From Symsagittifera roscoffensis (taxonomy: Eukaryota; Xenacoelomorpha; Acoela; Convolutidae), in NCBI RefSeq assembly GCF_963678635.1, contig NC_087065.1, positions 9,693,579 to 9,757,578 of the forward strand: 64,000 bases of DNA, in the 5' to 3' direction. Both the position numbers and the translations under genes were made by a program. The notes below the pieces were generated by a model. It had not been told where the DNA came from. It searched no databases and was given only the letters and a program-made list of their open reading frames with translations. Positions 47,834 through 58,489 of this stretch are shown in pieces (position 1 is the first letter of the stretch; every line of letters begins with the position of its first letter).

Positions 47834-49380
47834 CAGGCACAGGCAAGGCAGAGGAAAAGATTCGACAAGAAAGCAGCTGGTGCAAAAGCTTTTTCGGTAG
47901 GAGACTACGTATGGGTATTTCAGAACGTCATTCCACCGAAAGGAACGAAAAAGCTCCTAAAAAATGGAGGGGACCTTTCATGATTACGGAAGTGCACCAG
48001 GAGGGACGCTTTTATAGACTGAGTGCTGGCCGAGCCGCCCACTACGAGAACATTAAGCCACCCAACCCATCGAAAGAAGACTGGTGCATACCTACAGACA
48101 TGGAAGAGGGGGATTATCTAATGATGGATCCTGCTTGTGAGGTCAACGAGAATGGCACCAGGAAAAAGAACGATGGAAATGAAGCAGACGAGGTGATTGA
48201 AGCGGCTGAAGAAACCTTACCCTACGCAGAGGAGGACTGGCAAGACCCAGAACAAAGGGAGGTTCCCAAGAATTTGGAACCAGATCTTCCATTCACGATA
48301 CAGACTCGACAGAATGACAGGAAAAGATCCAAAAAGAAATATAACACTTACGGCGACGACTTCGTAGTGGACAGGATAGATCTAAAGAAGATAGTGGAAG
48401 AAGTAGTGGGTCTAGAAGAAAAAACTGTGTCACATGACATTGACATAGTCGATGATCAAGACGAGGAGTGGGTCGATGGCCGGTCCAAGCCCGAGGTAGA
48501 ATTCGACGACGAGCAACAGCAGTCATATGAACAAGACTTGACAAATTTGCGTGTCTTGGAATGGCTGAACGAAATGATGTCGGACCCAAGGGAGACCAGT
48601 GTCACGATTCAAGATATAGATCGTGGGAGCATGGGATACGTAAGAATCGAAAGGGATTACCCCTCCTGGGCTGCCCAGGAAGGACCATTACTCATTTCGG
48701 CTTCCGAGCTCGATTTGATATCCGGTATGCGATCGACGGGGACGTCGATGGATCTTTTTGTCCGGGGAGTGGGGGTAGGACTTACCCACACTGAAAATTT
48801 GTTAATAAAAAAATTAAGAATAGCAAGAGAGACAGGTGATCTAGAAGCAGAAACAGATGAGGACCCTAAGAAACCGGACATAGGGAGGGTAGTTGAGTCA
48901 TATTTTAACTTACCAAATGAATGTTCAAGTAGCATAATACTAACATATAGCGATTTCACACTCACGAATAGAACATGTGCGATAGCAATCACAGCAGACA
49001 TGAGTTTTAAGACAGCGTTAGCAGCAGATTTTAAGAGAGAATATAAAAACATAGAACTCCTTTGGAAGCAAAGACCAGGAATAGGGGGCCTAGCAGCCTT
49101 GCCTCCGCCGGCGTCACAGATACCGGGAAAGTACTTATGCTTCTTGGTGACGAGGGCGACGGAGAAGCGGCACGTGGACCCGGAAAACCTAGTCTTGTCC
49201 TTGACGAGATTGAGAGACTTCCTCGTGGAAAGGGAAGTGAAGGAGCTTTCGCTTCCAGTGTACGATCCGAACAGAGGACGACTGCATCTACGGGAGATAT
49301 ACGCACTGATACACGTAATCTTCTCCGATACCAATATACAAGTATACTTACATAAGAAATATTATTTAAGTATAGGCTGA
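47834..49380 (+). pseudogene. Integrase C-terminus fused to a macro-domain-like module
   Basis: Frame 47911-49380 (489 residues) begins with the gypsy GPY/F-type module: V-G-D-Y-V-W-V-F, then K-W-R-G-P-F-M-I, then H-Y-E-N-I-K-P. A 270-residue acidic linker follows. The last 150 residues (about 48915-49380) resemble an ADP-ribose-binding macro domain. C-A-I-A-I-T-A-D-M-S-F starts the ligand-binding strand and loop, followed by A-L-A-A-D-F-K-R-E-Y. Later come Y-L-C-F-L-V-T-R, E-N-L-V-L-S-L-T-R-L, E-L-S-L-P-V-Y-D and I-F-S-D-T-N-I-Q-V-Y-L. Order and spacing match OARD1/TARG1-type macro domains. These bind or hydrolyse ADP-ribose adducts; activity here is unproven, and the canonical glycine-rich phosphate loop is altered to Y-D-P-N-R-G-R. 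Confidence 0.7.
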
Positions 49381-49788
49381 GTTTAGGTTGCATGCAGGAA
49401 GACGTCATACCAACAGTGTGTTGTATGTGATATTTGTGTTATGTTATGTTCTGTTATGTTATGTTATGTTATGTGTTATGTTATTAAGACCGCGGGTAAG
49501 AAGGGATTAGTGACCATGAATAACCGAATGACGATCTTAGGAATAGATCCGAAGTTTGGACTGTCCAATCTTAGATCGAATTCCAAAATTTTAGAAACTG
49601 ATTGATTTTTAAAAACTTTAAGATCAAAATCTTTTTATCTGACTGTTTTAAATAAATTTTATTATAAAACTAGTGTAAAACTGACAAGTGTGATATTCGT
49701 GACCTCTTTTCTAGATCCTGATTGATCGTTTAATTACTCACTTGAGTTTAAATCATTGAATCAATAACAGAATCAAACCTGAAAGAGA
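49381..49788 (+). other. Spacer between pol and the second coding block
   Basis: Contains a TTATG-type microsatellite (about 49425-49486) and AT-rich sequence with no frame. Splice acceptors for a subgenomic RNA could lie here; none can be chosen with confidence. Confidence 0.45.
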
Positions 49789-50591
49789 ATGGATAATTTC
49801 AACTTGGACGAATTGATGGACCTGGCAGAGGCATATGTAGGACAGATGGTAGATGCGATCTATTGGAGGCTAAGGATCGTGACTTCGCTCTGGAGGACCC
49901 AGAGGTAGTCATGTTGCTGACCGCCTTGATAAACATCTTGGGGCATGATAACCGTGGGGACCGCCCCACGGAAGTCTTATTGATGGCAGCATATGGAACA
50001 AGGGGAGTTTTGGACCGCCCGAAGATGAGAGTGATGAGGTGGAGAAACAGAGCTCACTCAGGGAGTGACTTGGCGAATGAGGCTGGATTGGGAAGTTCGA
50101 GGACCTACCAGCCAGGTGAGATGCCTTTGCCCACCAAGCCTAAGCCTGGACTGAGGAGAATGCATCAGGAAAAGAACAGCGAGGCTGCCTCGTCTAGTTG
50201 ACAACTGAGAGCAGCTGTGCCACCAAAGAGGGCGAGAGTAGAAGAGGAGGTTCAAACAAACGAGACTATGCAAGATCTCAATGAGACGACAGAAGAACTA
50301 GAGAAGACTAGAAGGGAGCTGGACGAGATGACCAAGACCATGCTCAATATAGAAGAAGAAATGGACATGTGGAAGAAATTGTTTGAAGACTGCAACAAGA
50401 AGCAGGGCGAAGAAATAGAGCGCTTGAGGCGAGAATACAAGCAGCGATCGGAGCGTCTGCGGTTAACGACAGCCGCAGAAAAAGTGATAGCTCCAAGGGA
50501 TATTCCTCGTGGGCAGTCCCCGATGGAACTCTTGACGCCTCGAGAAATGAGTCAAACGACAGAAACGCGACTCCCGGCTACAACTGTTTGA
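49789..50591 (+). pseudogene. Second polyprotein, N-terminal coiled-coil part
   Basis: The ATG at 49789 opens M-D-N-F-N-L-D-E-L-M-D. A frameshift near 49860 leads to the frame that continues to 52163, interrupted by TGA at 50199 and 50589. The region is charged, with a basic K-R-A-R-V patch and a long coiled coil at 50240-50470 (E-E-L-E-K-T-R-R-E-L-D-E). It resembles a structural or Gag-like N-terminus, but no capsid or zinc knuckle is seen. Confidence 0.6.
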
Positions 50592-52163
50592 GTGACAATC
50601 CCGGACCCGAGTGACACCTTAGGTGACCCAGTCATGGAGCAAACGTTGAGAAAGCTGATAGAAGCAGCAGGACGATTGGTTGCCAACAGGAATGCGCCAG
50701 GTTCCGGGGTGACTGCACCCTATGGAACAATCGATGACATGGGCAGAGTACAACTCTCCCAAGACGTGATGACCAGAGAGGGAGTTAGCAATGCAACATC
50801 ATCAGCAAGGAGCTCTAGAGTCCCAGACAGAAAAATACGAGAGATGCCGGCGAAGAAAGTGTCCCGAGTGATTGACGTGCAAAAGAACAACCAGTTGAAG
50901 TATAGCTTCACAGGAGTTCCGGATACGGATCCGGGAGCCTGCTTCAATCGATCGATTTGGAGCCCAGCAGTAAACATGCAGCAACCTCCACTTGGGTCAT
51001 CAAATCTGATACTGGGGGACAGCTTGGTCAGAGTGTTCCAAAATTTGAGGACCTCCTGGATCACTACGGTGATGGCTTTTGGAGGTGCAACGATGGCCCA
51101 GTTGTTTCGGATGGTGGAGCTGATGAACCCAGGGAGAATCCCTAACGTGATGATTCTAGTAGGGACGAATAACATATTGAGAAGATCAGATGAGGAAGAG
51201 GCACAATGGGAACCAATGATGGTGTGCCTATTTATTACTCTCTGGCAGAGATTCAACTGCGCGGTACTGACCGTCTGCACTGTACCAATGAGCACGAAGA
51301 CATTGACAGCAACAAGGAGAAGACACAATAAAAGAGTTCTCAGGTGGAACAACATCCTAAGGAGCCTTGCGAGTCGGAATGCTGGACGGATGATCCTTAT
51401 GGATATTGAGCACGAGCTGAGAGCTGTGGATCAGGCCAGACTGACTACTGACGGGATCCACTTTGATAGCATCGAAGGACAATCCTGGTTGAACCGAGTC
51501 TTCCAAGAGCGATTAGATGAAATTGAAGTAGAACTCTTTGACACAGGAGTGCTGAAGAAGGAAGAAACATCGAATAAACCGGCAATTTCAACCTTTGTGC
51601 CTCCTAACTTGGAAACACGTTTGGGAACGGTCCCAGCCATGACGACCTCTAGGCCGCAAAGCTCTAGCGAGCCAGGACAAAGAACGGACGTGCAGGATCG
51701 ATTGAGGGAAGCGCCCACGAGAATAACCATCAATCCTAGACGAAGATTAGGGCCTGCCAACCCGACAGTGGAAACGACTAGCTCCTCTAGATCGGATACG
51801 AGATCAGAGACGACGAGCACCAGTCGAGAGGAGCGACGCCCAAAAAGGAGCTCTCTGATATGGTCGACGCCCATACCTTCTCCCTGGCACATATACAAGG
51901 ATGATCTGGTAAAACTGAACCTTCAGACGGTGAGCTTCGCAGCAGATACCATGAGGATGTTGAACGGAGCGAGATTGTCTGTCAACGGACTATACTCAAT
52001 AACAGGCGTCGACTGGTTAATAGCTGCTGGCATAAACTTCAGCTCTACAACTGCCTTGAGGTTTGCCGACTTAGGGGAACTGCCCTCGAACAATACAATG
52101 GGTCCGGTGAATGCAAGACTGTTACAAGACGTAAAACTGAATCACGATGAAGGAAATCGATAA
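50592..52163 (+). pseudogene. Second polyprotein, SGNH/GDSL-hydrolase domain
   Basis: 523 open codons in the same frame as the previous segment, so the nominal GTG start is not a real start. All four SGNH blocks are in order: L-G-D-S-L (catalytic Ser about residue 144), G-G at 164-165, V-G-T-N-N at 190-194, and D-G-I-H-F at 287-291 supplying the catalytic Asp and His. The family covers lipases, esterases and acetylhydrolases. Such esterase domains are known in ORF1 of some CR1/L2 non-LTR elements; I know of none as standard in gypsy elements. The C-terminal third is Ser/Arg/Thr-rich, then a small folded segment. Substrate unknown. Confidence 0.75.
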
Positions 52164-53284
52164 GAACGACCCGGAAGATTCCTGACGATAAGGGCACCAA
52201 ATGGAGAACATGTAAAGATATTCAGGTAGGTGAAAGCACCCCCAGGTCACGTGAAAGAAAGAGCGTACCCGAAACAAGTGAATCAAGAAGGTGATGTTCA
52301 GAGATACGGTAGGTTGAAGGCGATAAAGAAAGATGGGACCATCTTTGCTGCATATGACAAGGCAGAAATGAGGAAGGCCACGATTCTTGTAATTGCGAGT
52401 TCAGACTTTGTATATATTTCCAAGTCTCTGTTTTGGCCTGATGTTATAATGTTGACAGCGGTCGACCTGCACCTAATGCAATCCGTGTCGATGGCGATCG
52501 GAGTAAAAAGGCAGACAGATATGAACCCAAATACAATTGTTTTTGCTGGCATCAATGACCATCTACACAGCAGAGGCTTCCTGAGCAGACTCAGAGAGCC
52601 TACGACAGCCGAAGCCGCTGGCTGTATGGCCAGCTATCCTCGAGTCAATGGGTGAAGTGGAAGATACCCAGAGAGGGTGCCTTCACTAAAAAAACACCAA
52701 GAGCCGTGTTTGCAATGTCTCCGGGATATGCACATCTCCCGGATGGACTGAAGTTCTTGTATGCGATTGTGTCTTTGCTCTCGGAAGGGAAATATGATGT
52801 GATCATATCTGTCCCAAATCGCGAGATAGAGATGGAGAATCTGAGGCCAATCAGGGCTGAATTACCTGCGGTGTGGTCGGACATCTCGAATGCGATGAGA
52901 GGATTCAAGGACCATTCACTACACATGCTAGTGTTGGACGAAGTCCTGGGGTTGGAAATGTCCAACTTCAGTCGACAACTCAAGTTGAAACCAGGAACTG
53001 ATGATGACCATCGAGTAATTGCAGCGTTGTCAAACGATTTGTGGTTCCGAGGAATGGAAGTGAAAGAAAGAAGAAAGAGAAGGGAGAACTCCAAGGAGAC
53101 CAGAGCTCATCTGGAGGCGATAGTTTTGAGAACGAAACCAGAGGCTATTAACTCCTGGCACTTAACTCCTCGGATAGCAGCTTTGGGTGCGGATGCTTTC
53201 GAGCAAGTCCCAGTAATGATCAGCAAGATCCATGCCTACTTGGTAAAGGAGGTGAACCTGGCCGAAAATGCTGAAAAGAAGTGA
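52164..53284 (+). pseudogene. Second polyprotein, Rossmann-like domain
   Basis: Read through TAA 52161 and TAG 52226. A hydrophobic strand leads to I-A-S-S-D-F near 52400, then V-F-A-G-I-N-D-H-L near 52545. After a frameshift at about 52640 it continues with M-S-P-G-Y-A-H-L-P and V-P-N-R-E-I. The minus-strand relative at 62.3-62.8 kb keeps A-G-S-D-F, F-A-G-L-N-D-H-L, T-S-P-G-Y-A-S-L-P-P and P-N-R-E-L, so these are conserved positions. The G-x-N-D is SGNH-like, but Ser and Asp are swapped in the first block, so it may be an inactive or different Rossmann fold. Confidence 0.6.
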
Positions 53285-54109
53285 GCCGAGTTCGTGAACA
53301 GAGTGTGCCAAGTGACCCTGGAGACTTTCTGGACACAGAATGTAAAGAGAGAAGAGAGCTTTGACCGGGCTGATAGCATGCTGGAAGGACTAGGAGCCGG
53401 ATGGACCGCGTCCATCTTGGCGAAAATTTACCCAACACTTTCTTGATATTTGATAAAAGAATTCCTCCAAGCAGTAGTGGAAGCATCGATCGTTAAACTA
53501 CTAGCCTTGTTCATGACGTTTGGAGCAGAGAACTTTGTGAAAGGACCGGCGTTACTGCTCATCGAAGGAATTCAAAACTTACGATTAGATGGACTTCTAA
53601 CGTTGATCGCAATAACGCCAGGAAACTTGGGAGGACTGATGAATTTGACGCGCTACCCAGAGCAGATGAGAGAGAATGTGAGGAAGTTCGACATGAAGCG
53701 AGCTAGGGATTCCTGGAACAAGATAAGAGATTTGAGACATACTGTTATCCAGTATCTCCTGCAGCAGAATCGCTTTGGAACAGGAGAGGATGAAACAATC
53801 CAGAGGGAGGAAGACCTGCGACGTAATGTTGGGGGCATGCTGCTGCTATCTGATCTGAGCTTAATTATGAGGACCAATCCCTTAGCGTTGATCAGAGGAG
53901 CCATGGAGTTCGTGACAGTCATATATGGACCAGCAGTCACGTTTGCGTTCCCTGATGTTAAGGTGGAAGCACACATGAGGTCAGTGCCGCACCTGAACCT
54001 CATATCAGCAGTGGACGTTTGCAAAGATATCAGAGCCAGAGATGACAGTCGTCAACTTCGACGATCACTTCCGCGATCGCATGGGAGAAGTAGACAGGGG
54101 GCACATTGA
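53285..54109 (+). pseudogene. Second polyprotein, helical hydrophobic segment
   Basis: Same frame as the previous segment after TGA at 53282, with another TGA near 53444. Long amphipathic and hydrophobic helices (A-S-I-V-K-L-L-A-L-F-M-T-F, G-L-L-T-L-I-A-I-T-P, F-V-T-V-I-Y-G-P-A-V). They could be membrane-associated but are interrupted by charges. No domain recognised. The frame changes near 54050. Confidence 0.5.
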
Positions 54110-55142
54110 AGTATTCCCAAAGCTCTGGAATCTGAGGACCTACGACAAGACAAATGGCGAGATCACAAGAATTCCTCGACTCATTGCGGCATACCACAAG
54201 GTGAGAGAAGAGGCGAAAGGTTGGGGTGATTATAAGAAGGTGCCAGAGGAAATCCCTGAAATCCCTCTGATGACAAGGATGTTGCTCGGAGCAGTCTCCA
54301 CAGTGCAAACTCCTAGGTTGAGAGCCTTTGAGACCAATGAAAGGAGGATGGCGAAATTCTCGGAAACGACGGATCCGTGTTTTGTGGGCAGAAATGCCGC
54401 AGTGTTACAGCATACGCAGTTTGCTTACACGGATCAGGCAACGAGAAGGCGAATAAGCAATGCAGCGACTCCGAAGCCTGGGAGATTTGACGAGGAATGG
54501 GCGAAACTGGATCTAGCGCCTATGAAGATGAGAGGCAGAGCCGAATTACCAGAGGCCTCCCTAATCTTTACGAGTGTGAAACCGGAGTTAACGGTGGGAG
54601 GAACGCTACAGACGAGAACCTTGCTAGCACCCTTCGGCTATGAGGAGGCCAAAATAGTCTATGGAGAGGAAGAAGATCAGTCAGCTGGCAGGCTAGTCAT
54701 ACCGAAATTTCCGGAAGGGGCCAGAAGTGAAGAGCAAGGGCACTCAAATTCGAAAGAGAAATCAGAAGGAGATGATGGGCAGGGAGGAAGCCGTCGATCG
54801 GAGGAACCTATGCAACAGGAACCCGATCAGGCCGAGAAAGAAGACGATAAGGCATCGACAGGAGGAGTGTCCAGCCTAGACTTCAATTTCCCCAGTGATT
54901 TTGAAAGCGGCGAGGATGCGTTGGAGACGACTGAGCCAGCAGACGAGGGTACTTCCACGCTGGAACCCCCGTCAGCCTTTATGGAAACGAACCGGAATTT
55001 GCCGGAGAGCGGCTCTCCGAGCAATTCTAAAGATAAAGAACAAAGAATCACCAAGGAGAAGAAGAATAGAAGGCGCTGCCAGAGTACCTTTCTTGGGAAC
55101 GTTGGCCGAAGAAGAGTGGGAGGTGCATCACAGGGACCATGA
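54042..55142 (+). pseudogene. Second polyprotein, unrecognised domain with acidic tail
   Basis: 366 open codons. The first 230 look ordered (K-F-S-E-T-T-D-P-C-F, V-G-G-T-L-Q-T-R-T-L-L-A-P-F-G). A Ser/Glu/Asp-rich linker follows and then a frameshift near 55080. No known family signature seen. The ATG at 54042 lies in the overlap created by the frameshift and is unlikely to be a true start. Confidence 0.5.
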
Positions 55143-56529
55143 AAATAGGACGGGACGTAAAATGGACAGAGTAGCCTTTATGGAAGAGGTCTGGCCAGTA
55201 GTTCAGAGCAACGGTACCCAGTCCATTTTGAAACTAGGTCTCAACCGACCACTAATGCGGGAGGTCCTTGACAAACTCGACGAGTGTGAAGGGAGATTGA
55301 GTGAGTTATTGCTCGACTCAGCCACTGAAGAAAGTTAGGCGAACTCTACTATCAAGATGACGCCGCAAGAAGACAAAGAAGAAGTGGTATATCTGTCAAA
55401 AACCCGGAAGGTAACGATGCGATCAAAATTTGTGATTGACAAGATTAATGAAATGAAGATGAAACTGGGCAGCAAAGTGACATTGAGGAAGGCGGGAAAG
55501 ACGAAGGTGGATTTCGAAATCTCGATGAAAGCTGTCAACTCTGCGAAGAGAAAACGAGTCGAAGAAGCTTTGGATTTGGGACAAGGTGATGATCGATTAC
55601 CTGGCACAGACAGGATACTGACTGATGTAGCGATGGTGCCACCCATTCTCATTGCAGGAATAAAGTCAACCGGTTACAAAACCAAGAAGAGTGACCGCAC
55701 TCTGACTGGAGCAAGATTAGAAATGAAAATACTCAGCCAATATGGAGAGAGTACTATGAAAGACTTTAAACCGTCTCCCATGAATCACCGAAAGGAAAGC
55801 GTTGTAGGACAGCTAGTCCCAGTAGAATATAACAGACTGACAGTATCCGAGACTGTATCGATAGATGAACCCGCCAGTGGTTACATAGAGATGTTGGAGT
55901 ACAGAAATTCGGTACCTTATGCAGTACCTTATGTGAGAACTGAGTTACAACTGAGGTTCGCCTGGTGCATGATCGGACTGACTCGTGGAGAATATGATTC
56001 GGAAGAAAGAAAAAGATCAAAAGAGGAGAAAGTGTTTCTAATGACGAGTGTCAGAGATCTGATGACCCAAGAAGGAGCAGCAGTAGCTTGCGCGAAGCGG
56101 AGAGACGCTCTCTGTTTCATTCGGTTCATGATAGAACAAATTTCAGTGCCAGCATTGAGCTTTTGTGTCAAGAGGTTAAGAGAAGGCAATTATCGAGCGA
56201 AAGCCTTGCTCTTGCTAGAACTGCTGGATATGCATCAAAGCAGATCAATGCGAGTAAACATGAAAGAACCCGTGGAACTAGAAACCATGAGGAAAATAGA
56301 CGAAATAAGGACATTCTCAAACAAAGAGATGAGGCTCACTAAGGAATCCATGGAACCAAAAAATGAGATGGTCACGGCCATCAGTGTAGAAGGGTTCCCA
56401 GTAGTTTTGCAGACTGAGCAAAAGCACATTGGAAGGTGGACGGAAGCGATCGAGGCGGAAATTACATCCGACACAGTGAAACATATCGCAGACCGTCGGG
56501 AAGGCGATATTTGGTGGGATCGACATTAG
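55080..56529 (+). pseudogene. Second polyprotein, unrecognised domain
   Basis: The frame continues from the previous segment, through TAG at 55336, to a long open stretch (55357-56529). It includes basic and helical segments and a Cys-containing region (R-F-A-W-C-M-I-G-L, A-C-A-K-R-R-D-A-L-C-F). Its end, M-V-T-A-I-S-V-E-G with L-Q-T-E-Q-K-H-I, aligns with the minus-strand copy near 63.7 kb. A frameshift near 56500 passes into the terminal domain. Confidence 0.5.
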
Positions 56530-57652
56530 TTCCAATGTGCAAGAGCAGATACCCAGTGCATTTTGTAGCTGTGGATGTGAAAAGTACGAGAACGATCGTG
56601 GATCAAGCCTTCTCGGTGCCAAATTGCGTAAGACTAGCGAGAATGTCAGGAAAGTCTTATGAGTTACTGTGCAAAATATTCTCAGCAGTTCCGGAGAGAA
56701 CTACAGAGGAGTTAGAATCAATACTGGGAAAGAAGTTCATGGGATACGCCAGTGGGAACTTCAGTGACTTTGAAAGACAGAAGCAGAAAGGATCGAAAGT
56801 CACGGATTACAATGCAGTAGATGAAAATGATGAAGTCTACCGAGTGATGATGGAAGTGGAACCACTACTGGAAGCTTCGGGAAAGCGTAATTGGAGGAGT
56901 TTACCTGCCATTGCTTGTTGCAAACATGGTGGTACCCCAGGCGTAGTAATCTAGTGTTGATCTGGGACTGTGGAGAGCTGCTCTCCATGGGTTTACCAGA
57001 CTCATCACGGCCCATAACGATAGTGATAGTGGGAGTAATGATAGCGATACGATGGCTGGAAGCTCATGTGAAAGAGAACAATAGACAAGAGGCGCCGACG
57101 AGAGAACAAATGCAGAGATTGGATTGTCTAAAAGATTTAGATCTCTTTGAGACAATGTGCAAAATCTTGAACATTCCGATGGAAGTGAAAAAGATATGGG
57201 CCAAAAGACGACTGATGCCATGGTTTAGAGCCAACATGACTGCATGGTTGTACGAATATGCTACGAAGCATATGTCGAAGCACAGCAGAGCTTACAGTGC
57301 GTATCAGCTGGACATTGGAGCAGGAGCTTTCAATCGAGCTTTTGTAACTCATCGGAATGCAGTGACCACCGCAGTAAAGAGAACTTCCAGGACGAGTGAA
57401 TGTAATGGAAGGGAGAAAAAAGCGATGTTGAAGGAAGAACTGGAGAGGAAAGTGACGTTGTGCCTCCACAACAGCTTCTGCCGGAACAGAGAATCTAACG
57501 TTGATCCCCTACCTTGTTGTAAACAAAGATTAAAAGAGCAGAAGTGTTGGAGGACTGCTTCCAACAGCGTCAGGATAGCCACCGACGTGTTGCAAGACAC
57601 AGAAACTGAAAGTGCAGAATCAATGTCGCAGGAGGAGGAGACGGAACATTGA
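56436..57652 (+). pseudogene. Second polyprotein, conserved C-terminal domain
   Basis: Two overlapping frames (to 56954 and from about 56891) together give a domain shared with the minus-strand copies. Shared motifs are A-F-S-V-P-x-C-V-R-L-A-R-M-S, S-D-F-E-R-Q, P-L-L-E-A-S-G-x-R-N, C-H-C-L-x-Q-T-x-W-Y-P, T-H-R-N-A-x-T-T and L-H-N-x-F-C-R-N-R-E-S. The conserved Cys/His residues suggest metal binding; that is inference. It ends with an acidic tail at TGA 57650. Confidence 0.65.
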
Positions 57653-58489
57653 CAAATGGCCGAAGAGCAAGATGCTAGAAGAAACGAAATTCGAAGAACT
57701 TAGAAGTTTTAGAACTTCTTAACGACGAAAAAAGAAGAAACAAGGATGTGACGAAAGAAAAGGAGTCAAATCTCAGAATTGTTTTGTATGTGAAAAAAAA
57801 ACTCAAATGAGAAACGAAGCAACCACGTTGTAATTGAAACTGAAAGAAAACATTTAGTTGAGTTTTGAACATTAAAGAATTTGTTGCATTTATAACTTTG
57901 CATTTTGATTTTAGTTAGTGACTTTAGAGACACTTACTATTTAATTGGAAAGGCTTGAGTGAAGGGTATATTTAAATATTCCAGACTGCATGATTGTTTT
58001 TAATCAACTAGGACCGACTGATCACTTTGTGGTGACATGAAAGGCTTGGGTAATCTCTTGAAGAGGGAGATTATTTCATTGTTCTTTCTAACCACATAGT
58101 TCCTTAGTTTTAATATTCAGGACCAATAACAACTAATTTTCCGAAGGTAGGAAGCATAGTAGGACAATTTTAGCTTGTTGGTTGGCAGGACTGTCCTGCA
58201 AACTAACACCTTTTAAAACCTAGGAGAAAAACTTTAAATCAGGGCATTGACATTGGAAGTCAGAAAAAATGTTTTTATCTTAGGTCATATCCTCGAAAGT
58301 GCAGATTAGTGAAAGAATTTGGAAGGCTATAGTAATGTAGTATGATGCCATTTAAATTCTGCAATGAGTCGATATGACGTGGATAAAAGTGATTTCGTGC
58401 ATTTTGTAAATTCTGTTCGATGGCACTGTACCATTTTTAAGAAGACTACGAGATTCAATGGGGACAATGACCGGGCTGTCCGGGGAGTA
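57653..58489 (+). other. 3' non-coding tail of the giant element
   Basis: AT-rich with no frame. The bases just before the LTR, CCGGGGAGTA, could serve as the polypurine tract. Confidence 0.5.

Noticed and set aside
49425-49486. TTATG repeat as a telomere-like sequence
   Set aside because: It is a short degenerate microsatellite within the element spacer and does not match known telomere repeats.
40112-57652. Alternative genetic code or programmed stop readthrough in the giant element
   Set aside because: TAA, TAG and TGA all interrupt the frames, several at Trp positions, and frameshifts are mixed in. Decay is the simpler explanation.
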